This document shows, piece by piece, positions 46,283-57,878 of a stretch of 64,000 bases of DNA; within the stretch, counting starts at the first letter, position 1, and every line of letters starts with the position of its first letter. The stretch is from Puccinia triticina. Taxonomy: Eukaryota > Basidiomycota > Pucciniomycetes > Pucciniales > Pucciniaceae. Below the pieces are notes generated by a model that saw only the letters and a program-made list of their open reading frames with translations, searched no databases and was not told the origin of the DNA. The DNA lies in NCBI RefSeq assembly GCF_026914185.1, contig NC_070564.1, positions 3,720,001-3,784,000 on the forward strand, read 5' to 3'. A program made the position numbers and the translations under genes.

Positions 46283-47150
46283 CATTATCACATCTACTCT
46301 TGATGACCGGTCTGACTGGTCATCGAGAGGTGGTGAGTCCCCTCAATGACCTGTCTGACTGGTCATCAAGAGGTGGTGAGTCCCCTCAATGACCGGTCTG
46401 ACCGGTCATCAAGAGGAGATGTGAGTTCCCTTGGTGACCAGCAAAGAACGGTCATCAAGGGGAGATGTGAGTCCCCTCAATGACTGGCAAAGACCGGTCA
46501 TCAACAGCTGTTAGTCCCCACGGTGACCGGCACAAACCGGTCATCAAGAGCTGTGAGTCCTCTCAATGACAGGTCTGTGCCGGTCATCGAGATGTGGTGA
46601 GTCCTCTTGATGACCAGTCTAACCGGCCATCAAGAGGTGGTGAGTCTCAATGACCGGTCTAACCGGCCATCAAGAGGTGGTGAGTCATCTCAATGACCGG
46701 TCTAACCGGTCATTGAGAGGTGGTGAGTCCTCACAATGACCGGTCTAACCGGCCATCAAGAGGTGGTGAGTCCTCTAAATGACCGGTCTAACCGGGCATC
46801 GAGAGGTGGTGAGTCCTCTCACCGGTCTAACCGGCCATTGAGAGGTGGTGAGTCCTCTCAATGACCGGGTCTGTGCCGGTCATCAAGAGGTGGTGAGTCC
46901 TCTTGATGACCGGTCTAACCGGCCATTGAGAGGTGGTGAGTCCTCTTGATGACCGGTCTAACCGGCCATTGAGAGGTAGTGAGTCCTCTCAATGACCGGT
47001 CTAACTGGCCATCGAGAGGTGGTAGTTGATCTCCCAATCAGCGGTCTTTGCCGGCCATCGAGAGGTGTTGAGTCCTCTTGATGACCGGTAGAAGAGTTGA
47101 TGTGAGTCCCCATGACCAGTACAGGCCAGTGGTCCAGATTGGTCATAGAC
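46283..47150. repeat. palindromic satellite array B
   Basis: About 18 units of 42-46 bp with consensus GGTGGTGAGTCCTCTCAATG plus ACCGGTCTAACCGGYCATCA. The core shared with array A is the ACCGGT..ACCGGTCATCAAGAGG palindrome. Units are head to tail here, not mirrored as in array A. Confidence 0.85.
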
Positions 47151-47198
47151 CATCTGTACTACATAATACAAACTGAGCCCCCTCTTTAGGCCCTCGAG

Positions 47199-47902
47199 CA
47201 AACGGTGGGCCGTTACAGTTAACCGTAACTGTAAAGTATTGAAAAATAAGTTACAATACACAACAAAGGGTAGTTACGTTACGTTGCGTTATCCGCACAA
47301 TTTTGGTAATGTAACTACCCCCGTTATCCGGGGCCCCCCGTTACTTTACTAGTAACGGGGTCATTTCAGGCCCCGCGCGTAACATAACCGGCCTCAAAAA
47401 TGAGGCCCGTTATCGCGTTATCCCCCGGATAACGCAATAACGGACCATTTAAGGCTTTTTAGCCTGTTCTCAAGGGCTCCGCGCGCCTGGATAACGCAAC
47501 AAGCATAAAAAAACCCGCTCAACGTGTTGCAATAAATTAATCGCACTGCCGTTACGCGTAACGCGTAGATAACGACAAACTTTTCGTTACATTACCGTTA
47601 TCTACGCGTTACGCGTAGCGTAACTACTCTTTGTTGCAATACAGAAAATTAAGATTATCAAGTGTATAAAATAAGTTAACTATAACACCCACGGGTGCAA
47701 AAATATGCAAAAATACCCTAAATAACAGCAAATATTGGCCATTTTTCTTAGATACAGCCAAAAACATATTGTAATTTATCGTAAAGTATTGAAATTTTGA
47801 TATTTTTTTGATAAAATTAACACCTTTTTCTTAAAAATAACGGTCAATGTGTTACACGTTTAGGCCTAAATATCGTAATGTAACGCATTGGCCCACCGTT
47901 GC
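47199..47902. mobile_element. small inverted-repeat element rich in GTTACG words
   Basis: Ends CAAACGGTGGGCC and GGCCCACCGTTG. The flanks CCTCGAGC and GCTTGAGC match at 6 of 8. The interior is dense in GTTACG, GTTATC and CGCGTAAC words forming long palindromes (TAACGCGTAGATAACG near 47560). A hAT origin is likely but not proven. Confidence 0.6.
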
Positions 47903-48780
47903 TTGAGCTGACCTGTAACCACTCGGATGAGTGTGTACAGGCCAGCATTGTGCCTGCCCAGGCGCAGGGCCCTGGCAACCTTCAGGGTGCAAAACATGAA
48001 GGCCCAGGTCGTGTGCAGCTGGGTTGGATACTTAAAGGGTGTGGGGGAAGCTGTTTGTCCCCCCAGGGGATGTGGTTTCGTCCCACCCCCTCCCTGGAGC
48101 CCACTAATCACTTGATTAGGGCCTCCTTGCTGACATTTTTGACCGACCTTCTTTTGCCTGTTGCTCCGGCACGGGCTGGAGGGTCAATCTGAGGTGCCCT
48201 CCTGGGTGTTTGGGGATTAATTTCAAATTTTATGGGATTTTTGCTAATGAGCACAGGCAAAAACTTTGATCTTGCCTTCTGTGTTTCTGTGATTTTAATA
48301 AACTTGGATATGTATTCAAACTTTTTAGCACTTTTTGGCCACTTTGTGCAAGAATAAGGCTTTCAAAATTTAGGGAAGTTCACCACTTACTGGCGCATTT
48401 TGGCATATTTTGAGAAAACATTACTGATTTTTGAAAGCCTTGTCCTTGTACAAAGTGGCCAAAAAGTTCTAAAACTTTTAAATACATATTCAACATGATT
48501 CACTAAATGTTTTGGATTTTTTGGCCTGTGGGAATATGGATTCCAGGTCCCCATATGACTGTACTTTTTTATTTATTGGTGGGATTTTTAAGAATACAAG
48601 GAAGCTTCAAAAAACTCCAAATAAATTCACAGAGTACAATAATAAGCTTGTCTATTGATTGGTCAAAAAAATGGAAAAGTTGTGTCTTTCACGCGCAGTG
48701 CGCGAAGTGTTTGCAAATTTTGCGCACTGCACAGTGCGTGAAGAGTTTTTCGCAGTGCGCGAAGTAAGTCCGTACATAGA

Positions 48781-49391
48781 TTAGATTTGCAAGCAGTGGA
48801 CAAATTATTCTGACTTTTGCTGTAACACCTGCAGTGGATTGCGGGATAGACATGCAAGTTTCGTGTTCAGCGCCATCACCGGAGCGAACGAATAATCTTG
48901 CAAGATCTGAGAAGAAGATTCGACTCGGTCGAGCAGAAGTCGGTGGTCAGATGGCGGGAATTCATTCCTGATTATAGCAGATTATGTTGTTCCTCAATAG
49001 CGTGGTTGAATACCGAGGATGATAAGGAAAGAATATGATTAATGCATACCTCGGATCTCGGTCGCTACTCCCGCCGGGGCCAACAGTCAAGAATTGCTAG
49101 AATGGCCCAGGTGAACATGTTGTAGGTCTCTTCGAGTGGGCTTGACAACCACCCAGGCTTCAACTGCCAAGCTCATTGTAAGAACTAGAACTGCATCCCT
49201 CCTACCGACACACTCTTACTGGATAAGGGTCAATAGTACCCCTCTCAATCATCTCCGGCTCAGGTTACCATCGACTGTTCTCCCTGATTACTCTCCTAGT
49301 ACAGTTTGTTCTGCCAACGAACTTCGAGGGCTGTTGTCTACGCCCTTTAAATCATTTTACAAGCTAGTTGATTTCCTCTACAAGAAAATCC
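48781..49391. other. likely promoter region of the membrane-protein gene
   Basis: End of the repeat-dense zone. No further transposon ends are visible. Short upstream frames near 49136 do not join convincingly to the next gene. Confidence 0.35.
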
Positions 49392-50559
49392 ATGTACTTC
49401 TTCTTCCTGGCAGTGCCTCTCTCGTTGGTAGTCATTGGTGTGATCTATTAGTACGTGGCTTTTATATTTTTATTTTTCGACTCGAGGAAAAGTTCTAAAA
49501 GCTCTCTATATACACTGAATTTTGCGCAGTCAACGAGAAAAGCGAAGGGAGCAAGAATACGAAGAACCGCCGGCTGAAGGATATTATGTTTACCCAGCAC
49601 CGCTTCCCCATCAAAGCGCGCTCCACCCCAGCCAGTATTGGATGGCACCTGGGGCTGACCCCCAGGGATATCCAAACGATCGACAAGCGTTTGCACCTCA
49701 GCCAGCGCCTTATGAGGCCCCATCCCGTCACCAAACGGCTCTGATTCGGCCTCCGAACACGCCGGAGGTGCTCTCCAGCTTCCATGATTTGCAAATCCAA
49801 ACACCCGAAAAAATCGCTCAGCCTGGACTACTTAACGCTTCGAACACCATCGCGTCTGAAAAGATGCTAGTCCGCGATGAATCTTGCCTCCTCCTCCCTA
49901 CGCCAACACTCAACAAGGAGACGTTCTTCTCACCTATGGACAAAGATTCCAGTTGGGCGAAGCAGGATGTCGAGTATATCGATCAACTCCACTCAGCTCA
50001 TCATACACCGCCTGAACTCTCGGCCCGCAAAGTTGGCATTGAAGAGAGGTTAGCTGATCGACCGAGGGAAGTGAAAGTGGGCACCAAAGAATACATCGGA
50101 GCGACGGTTCTTCCGGAAGAGAAAGGTGATGATTCGATAAAATCTGACTTGGGAAGGGAGTGCGCATTTGGTTCAGATTCGGTCGACAGTTTCCCGCTGA
50201 GTATGGGGACGGTCGAGCCGGCTCGAGGGACAGGAGCGGCTTTGGGACGAGAGATCACCGAGGAGATGGTACCGGAGACGGCCCAAATGGCCGTGCACGA
50301 GTCAGTTGAGGAAGAATCAGGCTCGGTGGAGGCCGAGAACCAGCCTGAGCCGCTCCCCCGCTACACCTCCGCGGACGCCCAGATCTTCGAACAGTTCAAG
50401 TATAACCGGCTCTCGTTCAAACAGGACCATAGCTATATCGGTCGACTGAGGGACAGCTACCATCCGCCAGAAACTGTCTCGCAACCCACAAGAGTCATCC
50501 GAGATGACAACTTCTACCTCAAGCCCTCTCCACCCTGCAATCCAGACCCAAAACCATGA
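49392..50559 (+). CDS. single-pass membrane protein, unidentified
   Basis: Two exons (49392-49450 and 49530-50559) with a GTACGT donor and TTTGCGCAG acceptor give about 363 residues. The N-terminus MYFFFLAVPLSLVVIGVIYY is a transmembrane segment followed at once by a basic stretch (QREKRREQ), which predicts a cytoplasmic body. The body is hydrophilic, with Pro/Tyr/Gln-rich sequence (EGYYVYPAPLPHQ, QYWMAPGADP) and then acidic stretches, ending PSPPCNPDPKP. No enzyme domain is recognised. The start was chosen because the first exon supplies the membrane anchor and splices in frame. Confidence 0.7.
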
Positions 50560-51448
50560 ACAGCGCCATGTCATTTGTCTTTCTTGATCCATTTTTATAC
50601 CTCGTAAGCATTAAGCAACATATATATATTTGATATTTTTGGCTAAGCTAGAGGGAGCTGTCAGGATTTTAATTATGAGGTTGTCTTGACGGTGAACTCA
50701 TCACCTACACATTATCATTATAATTGACAGTTGATCATTTCGAAACCAGTTTTTAATATGTGTATCTCTCTTCTTTTGTGTCTAAAAAGAAAACGCCGGG
50801 CTCATCTTGTATTTTTTCTTTCTTTTTCTCTTTGTGACTTATTACAACTGCTGAGTGTGAAGAAAGTGTCTAATTTGAAGTCATGCTAGTTTATTTATTT
50901 GTTTGTCTTTGAAAATAATCCCCTACAGCGTTACCCCAAACTTACAAAGTCAATGGTCTGTGAATGATAAAATGCTTATTAGTCATCAAGTGCTTAAGAT
51001 CAGCCCAAACTTGAGATTGAGCAACAGTACGATAAATAAGTCAAGATGATAATAGGTGTTATGTTTGCTTCACCCCAAAAAACCATGCACGGCTGACTGA
51101 CTGAATGATTTCTGTTGTGTTGAAGGACTGCAACGTACGGTGCTGACCTGGTGCGCTGGTCATTTTTTCTCCACCTTTCCAGATGGCATTGACTTGGACT
51201 GGAGTCTGGACCATCGAAGCCGCAATTACAAGGCCCAACGGGCCAGGCAAATGTCATCCGGCCCGACCCGCGGTGTGGGACATAGCGATGACGTCAGGAG
51301 AGCCCCTCCAAGCCGTTGACCTCTGTTGCCGACCACAACAGAGTTCAGCCAGGTTCAAGTTTTCAACCATCACAAGCTGTCCACTTGGGAAGCTGTTAAG
51401 AAAAATAATTCGAGTCAAGAAGGCAACAGGAGAAAAGGGTGGTCAAGG
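50560..51448. other. 3' and 5' flanks between two plus-strand genes
   Basis: AT-rich with a TATATATAT tract near 50620. No gene is supported. Confidence 0.4.
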
Positions 51449-53751
51449 ATGGAACACCGATTACAAGACAGCATCGGATTCGACCAACTCGCTTGGATAC
51501 TCGCCACCCTCATACTGCTGTCCTACCTCCTCCCATCCATCCTCAACCCGGACCAATGCTGGCTGATCCACCCGATCATCCTAGCCCATCAGGCAACGTT
51601 CTCTCCGACTCGCAAACAGTCTGAAACGCCGACGATCACCAACTCGGGCGCATCCCCACATTCCGTGAGTAGCCAACCTGCCTGTATGCGTCTCAATGGC
51701 TGAGCAAACTCATATATATCTTGCTTGAATTCCTTAACAGTTGTCTGTTACACCAGATCGCTCGGTTAAGTCGCTATACGATCTTTTGCTCAAAGCCCAG
51801 GGAAAATTACAGCAGATCGGCCTCCATTCGATCGTTGTAAGCCCTTAAAAATGACCTCAGATCCGATTATATGCATCCTCTAATCGGTGTATCCACACGA
51901 TTGATTCGACAACAAAAAAAAGCCGCAGAATGTTTCTCTCAAGACGCTGATCTCCAATGCCCGCAATCATCTTTGGTCGAAAACCAAAACCGGAAATGAT
52001 CCAGACCATCCACAGGTATTAATACTTTGCGTGGATCCGTATCGTGAGTTTCAAGCCACCCCTCCATGCCCCTCAATCAAATGCCGAAAAATGACGCATG
52101 TTTGCTCTGAACCAAAAAAAAAAAAAAATACAGTCAAGTTAGTCCTTTCGTTGGCTGCGGCGACACTCCCGATGGTGACGATGGTAGGAGCCCCTAAGCT
52201 CTCCGGGACGATGTCGGTGGAAGCCAAACGTGCTTTGGAGCCCTGCCTCGACCATCTATCGTTGGTGATCTCCGATCTGTCAACAGATGTTGTTCAGGAA
52301 TTGTTGGGACCAAAGCTGCGAGCAAACTGTGAAATTTTGTCTGTCAGCGATACTTCTGGTTGGTTCCAGCCAAATGAAACTGAGAAAGCGGCCCCTGTGA
52401 ACCTATCTGAGCTTTCTAAAGCAAGACTGCGGATTGTTCATCATTCAACTAAACCGGTACGGGCGATTTCCGTTTCTGGGTTGCTGTAAGCACGTCAGTT
52501 TCGAGAAATAGCCATGTGTTTATCTTTCCGGTTTTGGGTTTGGCAATGTTCCACAATGACCAACAGGAAAAGGAGCCCCAAATATTCGAATTCACGCCCG
52601 AAAACCTACTGGCTGGGATTACCGGATCGCTTGGCCTATTTCCGTTGGCCGGAAAGTTAACAGCCAAAGATACAATCGCATTGGAGTTCGGAGAGGACGA
52701 GAACATCTGGGGATGTGAAAGTTCGATAGCAGTGGCGGGGCTTTATGCTGGTGGGCGCAGATGATCTCATCGTTCGCCTATCATACTCCTCCAAAAAAGA
52801 GCTTTCCCTAAATCCTCCTTACTCACACTAGGTGCCGACGTCTATTTTGTCAACGGGTTCAAGCATCTGTCCGAGTGTAAACCCACCGTGCTGGCCATGT
52901 TTGTCCATCCCTGATTGCATTCCTCTATCTCTCTCTCTCTCAACTCTTCCTGACCAACTAATATATTTATTCTCGACTCCTTAGTAAAGCGATGACCGCC
53001 CAGATCCTGGCAGAGGAGATCGTCCAGCTCAGCAAGCTGAGCTTCCTCAAAAAACTTGCAATAGGACGGCGGTTGTACCAGGTTTCCAGCGGAATGCTAG
53101 GCAGTCCATTACCTGAGACCAATCAATGGGTCGGCCCCAAGCTACGAGCAATCTTGACAAACGGTGCGTCCACATTTCTTGCCACGCTATCTCTCAAAAA
53201 TCCTCTCTTTATCTTTAAAAAGAAAAAAACAGGCAGCTGAAATGGGATCCTCCCACCAGACCCTATCTCACAATCCTCAGCAACATTGATTCGTGCGGGA
53301 TTCGGGGCGAGTTTACAACGATTATATGTGCATCCGGTGGCCGCAGGCCCAGTACTCGCGGGGCAGCAGTACGATTTCCAGTTCGTCCAGCCGCACCGGC
53401 CGGCGACACAGGCGATGATTCCGTGCGGGCCACCGGCAGTGAATGTAGAGTGCAAGATTGTTGATGTTCCTGAGCCTGCGCTGGTCAACCACGATGCCTG
53501 GAAGGGCAAGGTGCGCACAACCCCCTCTGATCCCCCAATCAACCATGCTCACATCATCCTCACCCTTCTATGCTTTATCCCTCCGCTATAAGCTACTTGT
53601 CCGCGGCCCTTCCATCGGAACCGAATCGGCCTCCGCTCAGCAAAGCTCTGGTAGTGCCAACCAGCCCTTCTACGCCGTCGCTGAGGTCGCTCAAGTGCTT
53701 CCTAACGGCACTTTTCTTGTCTTTTCTCCCGCAGTAACAGGAGATGATTGA
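51449..53751 (+). CDS. AMP-binding-enzyme relative (acyl-CoA synthetase-like) lacking the P-loop
   Basis: Ten exons join in frame: 51449-51664, 51741-51836, 51929-52043, 52134-52458, 52567-52750, 52832-52898, 52985-53163, 53281-53510 and 53593-53751, with small uncertainty at the ends. The protein starts with a hydrophobic segment (LAWILATLILLSYLLPSIL) that suggests a membrane anchor. Similarity to the ANL/AMP-binding fold is seen in EFTPENLLAGITG, SIAVAGLYAGADVYFVNG, WVGPKLRAILT, and CGPPAVNVECKIVDVPE followed by LLVRGPSIG. The usual P-loop (YTSGTTG.PKG) is absent where it should lie (HHSTKP/EKEPQ). The C-terminal domain is also missing; the protein ends VLPNGTFLVFSPAVTGDD. So it is probably catalytically inactive or strongly divergent. 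About 520 residues. Confidence 0.65.
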
Positions 53752-55016
53752 GTTGTCGATCGTCTCTCTCTTCTTCCGTTTGTCTGTCTTTGCGAATTTC
53801 TCTCTGCTGTATCAAGGATTGGAAAATATCCGCCCGGCTGGCTGCATGTAAATACCCCTTTTCTTCGATGGGTGCGTTACGTCGGGCTGCGATTTGTTGG
53901 GCCCATCCGGCGGCAGAGGAGTCTTTCTGTGTTTCTCTGAATCATTGAAAGTTTTCTTGCGTTCGACTCACAAATCCAGCCACGGCCCTTGCAATCCCAG
54001 TCGTCTGGAAGATCCCAAGTATGTGGGTAATACATACACGTTGAACATATATCAAACAGTTAAGCATGTCTTTTTGAGCATGTGCAACATCGTGCAATTA
54101 ACGTGTCCAAAAAATGGCTGGGGAAAAGACTATCTACCCCAGGAAGCCAGTAGATGACAGGTGACATCAAGATAAGGCTTGAGCCCAACAAAGCCCCACA
54201 ATGACGTGGCAAGACTCATGCGCAAACTGCATGCAAGGATTATCCATCAGCAGATGAAGCCTATGCAACGGTTTCTCTATCTTGAGTGTACTTTTTTTTG
54301 TCATTTCAGTTCTGATGAGGGTACTAAAACAAACTGGGGGAAAAAAAAAGGGGGGGGGGAATAGAAAGGGACAAAGGATAACTGAAAGGAAAGTGCTGCG
54401 GAACAAAACTTCACAAAGCTCCGGCATAGTATTTTACCATCAATATGTGGTGCAAGCTTCTGACTGCTGGTGGCGCATGCATATTCGTTTTTAAAGTCTA
54501 CAAAAGATCCATGAATTGAAAGGAGTCTTTCTTGTTGAGGTTCGTGAATGTTTGTTACGATGTCACCTAACCTCCATGGATAGCGGGAGTGACCGTGTTT
54601 ACCTAGTCAAAGTTTGTGTAGACATCGTTTTGTTTTCTCACATTTTACGTCCCGAATTTGAGCACCATCGGGGTCAAAGTGGCAATTTTCCCATCCATGC
54701 TGTGATGCTAGAGCAAGGCTGAATTTGGGCCCACCTGGTGGAGTTTTGCCTCGGCAGTCCTTGGGAGGTGTTCTTCTGAGTTAAATTGCAACTTTCTTTG
54801 TAATATTTGCTTTGTATTGGGACATTTTTCATTATTTTAAATCCAATAGAAACAGTTATTAAATTAAAAATCACTCTTGGCCAATGTTCTACATCAAGGA
54901 ATACAGTAGCCTGTATGTGGAAAAAAATGAGAAAATTAGGTCGAGAAATTAAAGTGCCACAACTACGTTGGTTAGTGATGGGAACAGTGCGGAAGGTATG
55001 GGGGAGCCACTGAAGA
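53752..55016. other. intergenic stretch
   Basis: No credible gene. A short G-tract (54350-54359) and AT-rich sequence are seen. The two neighbouring genes converge here, so it holds both 3' flanks. Confidence 0.45.
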
Positions 55017-56497
55017 TCAGGCGCCAGGCTCAGGCGCACAGGCAGGCGGGATGCAGAAAGTGTTTTGAGAGGGTGTGATGACTGCAAAAGGGGTTCTGAG
55101 GTAATAAAAGTCCTTGAAGAAGCCGCCATAAGGGTCCCTCCTGGGTGCAACCTGGTCCCGAGTGTCATACTGGAACGCGTAGTCAATTTCATACTGGTGG
55201 TGATGTGGATCCAGTGGGCGGCGAGGGGGCCGGAATGGAGGGATGAACTCCCTGTCGTGAAGGGCATACCAGTCGACCTCGCGGAAGTACTCGTACTCAC
55301 GTCGGATGGTGGGCCAGTCAAGTGACCTCCGACTAGCGGAAGGTGCCAACAGTCTTTTCAAAAACGCCAGGGCAGGGGGCTCGATTTCGCGGGGGATCTC
55401 ATATTGCCCAGCGTTGATGAGTAGCATGACCTTTTTATCATCATCTGTCAAAACCCAAGGCAAGAGAAAAACAGATTCAGCTGTTTGCTAACTGTTGCGA
55501 TTGGTGTAAACGTGAGATGAAGAGTTGGACGCACCTCGGTGGAATCTGGCGTCCCTCGGTGGGTACTTTTCGACATCAAACGGATAGCATGCGAACAAGC
55601 TCTGGTACATGATTACTCCAAGCGCCCACCAGTCGACAGATGGGCCAAACGATGTGCCTCTGACCATCTCCGGGGCCATGTAGTACGTAGTCCCAAAACA
55701 CACGTTTGGAGCTTGCTGGTTGGAGATAGTTCGAGCAAGGCCGAAGTCAGAAATTTTTATGTACCCACTATCGGCTATCAGGATATTGTCTGGCTTTAAA
55801 TCTCCGTGTACAACGTCACTCTTATGGATGTAATCGAGGGCTAGGATGATTTGGCATAAATAAAATTGAACTTGGGTAGTGTTCATGGGCTGTCAAATCA
55901 AAAAGTTGTTGGTTAATTGGAATCCGTGCAGGAAAGCAAGATAGGAAGAAAAATAGCACTGACAGCATAAGCCTCCAAATAATTGGTAAAGGTCCCGTTT
56001 GTTGCAATTTGAAGTCCAATGAACAAGTGCGTGTCATTTTGGAAGGCACACTCAATCATTATGATGAAAGGGTGGTGGAGGGAGGCTAATATTTCAACTT
56101 CATTCTTGCGAGGTGCTTCACGGCTTGAAACGGCACAATCCGGCTTGGCCATGACCTTCATGGCAAAAGCGTGCTGGTTGTACTTAGTCCGGGAGAGGTA
56201 GACGGTTCCAAAGGAACCCTGTCCAAGGATTCGTGAGAAGTGGAATTCGGAGAGGTTAGGATGCTCTGGATAAGGGATGGGGCTTGTGGAGCGATCGATT
56301 TCGATGTCTTCGGGCTCGCGCTCGTCGAACCGGGAGTCAAATGCACTTGACCCGGAGAGGAAGGACTCTGCAGGAGGTATGAACTCACGTTGGTCAGCAG
56401 GTATCCATGGAGGGCGACGGGCCGCAGCTGAGGGATTACCAGCGGTAGCTCCAGAGGGACCAGCAAGGGGAGTTTCGGAGGGTTCATCGATGTCCAT
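55017..56497 (-). CDS. AGC-type serine/threonine protein kinase with altered HRD motif
   Basis: Three exons (56497 to about 55963, about 55892-55540 and about 55459-55017), about 440 residues. A disordered N-terminus (MDIDEPSETPLAG) is followed by the glycine loop GQGSFGTV, the lysine of FAMKVMAK, the catalytic loop HGDLKPDN (HRD with R changed to G), DFGLA, then TYYMAPEM, and WWALGVIMYQSL. The C-terminal extension (EYFREVDWYALHDREFIPPFRP) fits an AGC tail. The family resembles PKC/PKN-type kinases and is expanded in rusts, from memory. The R-to-G change is not expected to abolish catalysis but alters activation-loop control. The ATG at 56497 is preferred to an in-frame GTG at 56515. Confidence 0.8.
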
Positions 56498-57878
56498 GTC
56501 TGAGCGGATAAGCACTTCGGCTAATGAAGCTTCCTGGCGAAAAGTGTTTTTGAAGAAAAGGCTTGAAGATTAGAGGAGACTAGACCGAGGTGTTTTGAGC
56601 TGCTGAAGGCCCACAGACACACGAGCCAGGTTAATTTATAGGAAACCATTCCTTGAGTCGCGGCGGCAAAGCTTTTGAATAACTGCTCATCAAATGCCGG
56701 ACCGCTTTTTGCGGCAATGAAGCTTTTCGATTTCTGACAACGAGCGCTGAGTTGGTGGCAAGGACGGCGGAGAAGCATTAGACGCTGTGTTGAATGCTCG
56801 AATCGATGGGCTCAGCTTGCAAAGCCCGACGCTTGCGGTGTTCGGAATGGTCCGCTGGAGGTTGTGGAAGAGAGGTGCTTTCCAGACAAAAAGCATGATG
56901 CCGAGTTCTACATTCAACATGAGTATGTCCACTGCGAAAGGCTGTTGTGTTCGAAAGCTTCCATTGTTCAGTGGGTCACAGAAATAACAAAAGACGTGTT
57001 GAGAGGATTGCCATATGCGGCTTTTAAAGCGGCAACATGGCCGGGGTCGGACAATCCGGACCAGCGGCGCGGGAGGCCATCCGAAATTCAGTGGATCGGT
57101 TCCGCGGGTCGCGTTCCACGCGCTTTGGGTGGTTGTGGACAATTCTGGGCTGAAACCCGCTCTACTTCCTTTTAGGTGATCTTACATTGAGGATTGAGAC
57201 AAGCAAGGTCAGCCTAGAATTCCATGAGTCTCAGGGTGCTTATCATGGGGGGTTATTGTAACTGCTCAACATTCTCAAATGAAATCCATGCACGGATAAG
57301 TTTGACATTACGGAGAACTTCCCTGGGTGAAGACTTTCAGGTTTGAAATTGAACTAACGAGCTCGAAAGTTGCTTGAAAAATCCAAATCAAAAGAGTTAT
57401 TGAGCCAGGTGTTGACCGAACTGGTCCCGCCTTCCAAGTTAGTTCCAAGCCGATTTTCCTTTTCCATCACTATAGAATGGGACAACATTTCAGATTTTTT
57501 AGAATATGTATTACTTTTTTGAAAATTGACGAGACAAAAAAACCCAATTGTGACCATTACTTGCGTCTGCTGCACATACTCATGACTTACGGATCGTCAC
57601 ACTTAGGAAACGTGAAAGTGACGTCGGCGCCATTGATGGCCCCTGATTAACTCGAGTAGAATTTCGTTTCAAAAGCCAGAAGATTCCAGCTTGTACTCTG
57701 AAAGTCAAGCGAAAGCATCAAAGTGATTTCAATAGAAATGAAATTCCCAAAAACATCCATCCAAGTGATAATGTGAAGACAAAGCGGCATGGCAAGGAAT
57801 AAAACAACCAACATGCAATCTCATAACGGCGGGCGGAAGGGACGAAAGGAAAAGTGATAGAGGGCTGTGGGAAGGATG
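56498..57878. other. intergenic stretch with a short coding-like fragment
   Basis: On the plus strand 56830-57000 reads GVRNGPLEVVEERCFPD and KKHDAEFYIQHEYVHCERL, with protein-like composition but no start, partner exon or recognised family. It may be a gene relic. The rest has no credible gene. Confidence 0.3.

Larger units (their letters stand above)
44756..48772. mobile_element. non-autonomous hAT-like element, 4.0 kb
   Basis: Terminal inverted repeats of about 235-260 bp begin CGGACTTACTTCGCGCACTG. The flanks are a perfect 8-bp duplication TACATAGA (44748-44755 and 48773-48780). There is no transposase inside. It holds a Helitron terminus, two AAGTCCCTC fold-backs, satellite array B and a further small element (47199-47902). 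Confidence 0.85.

Noticed and set aside
47210..47640. Telomere-like repeats from GTTACG words
   Set aside because: Words are not in a regular telomeric TTAGGG-type array and occur on both strands inside a bounded element.
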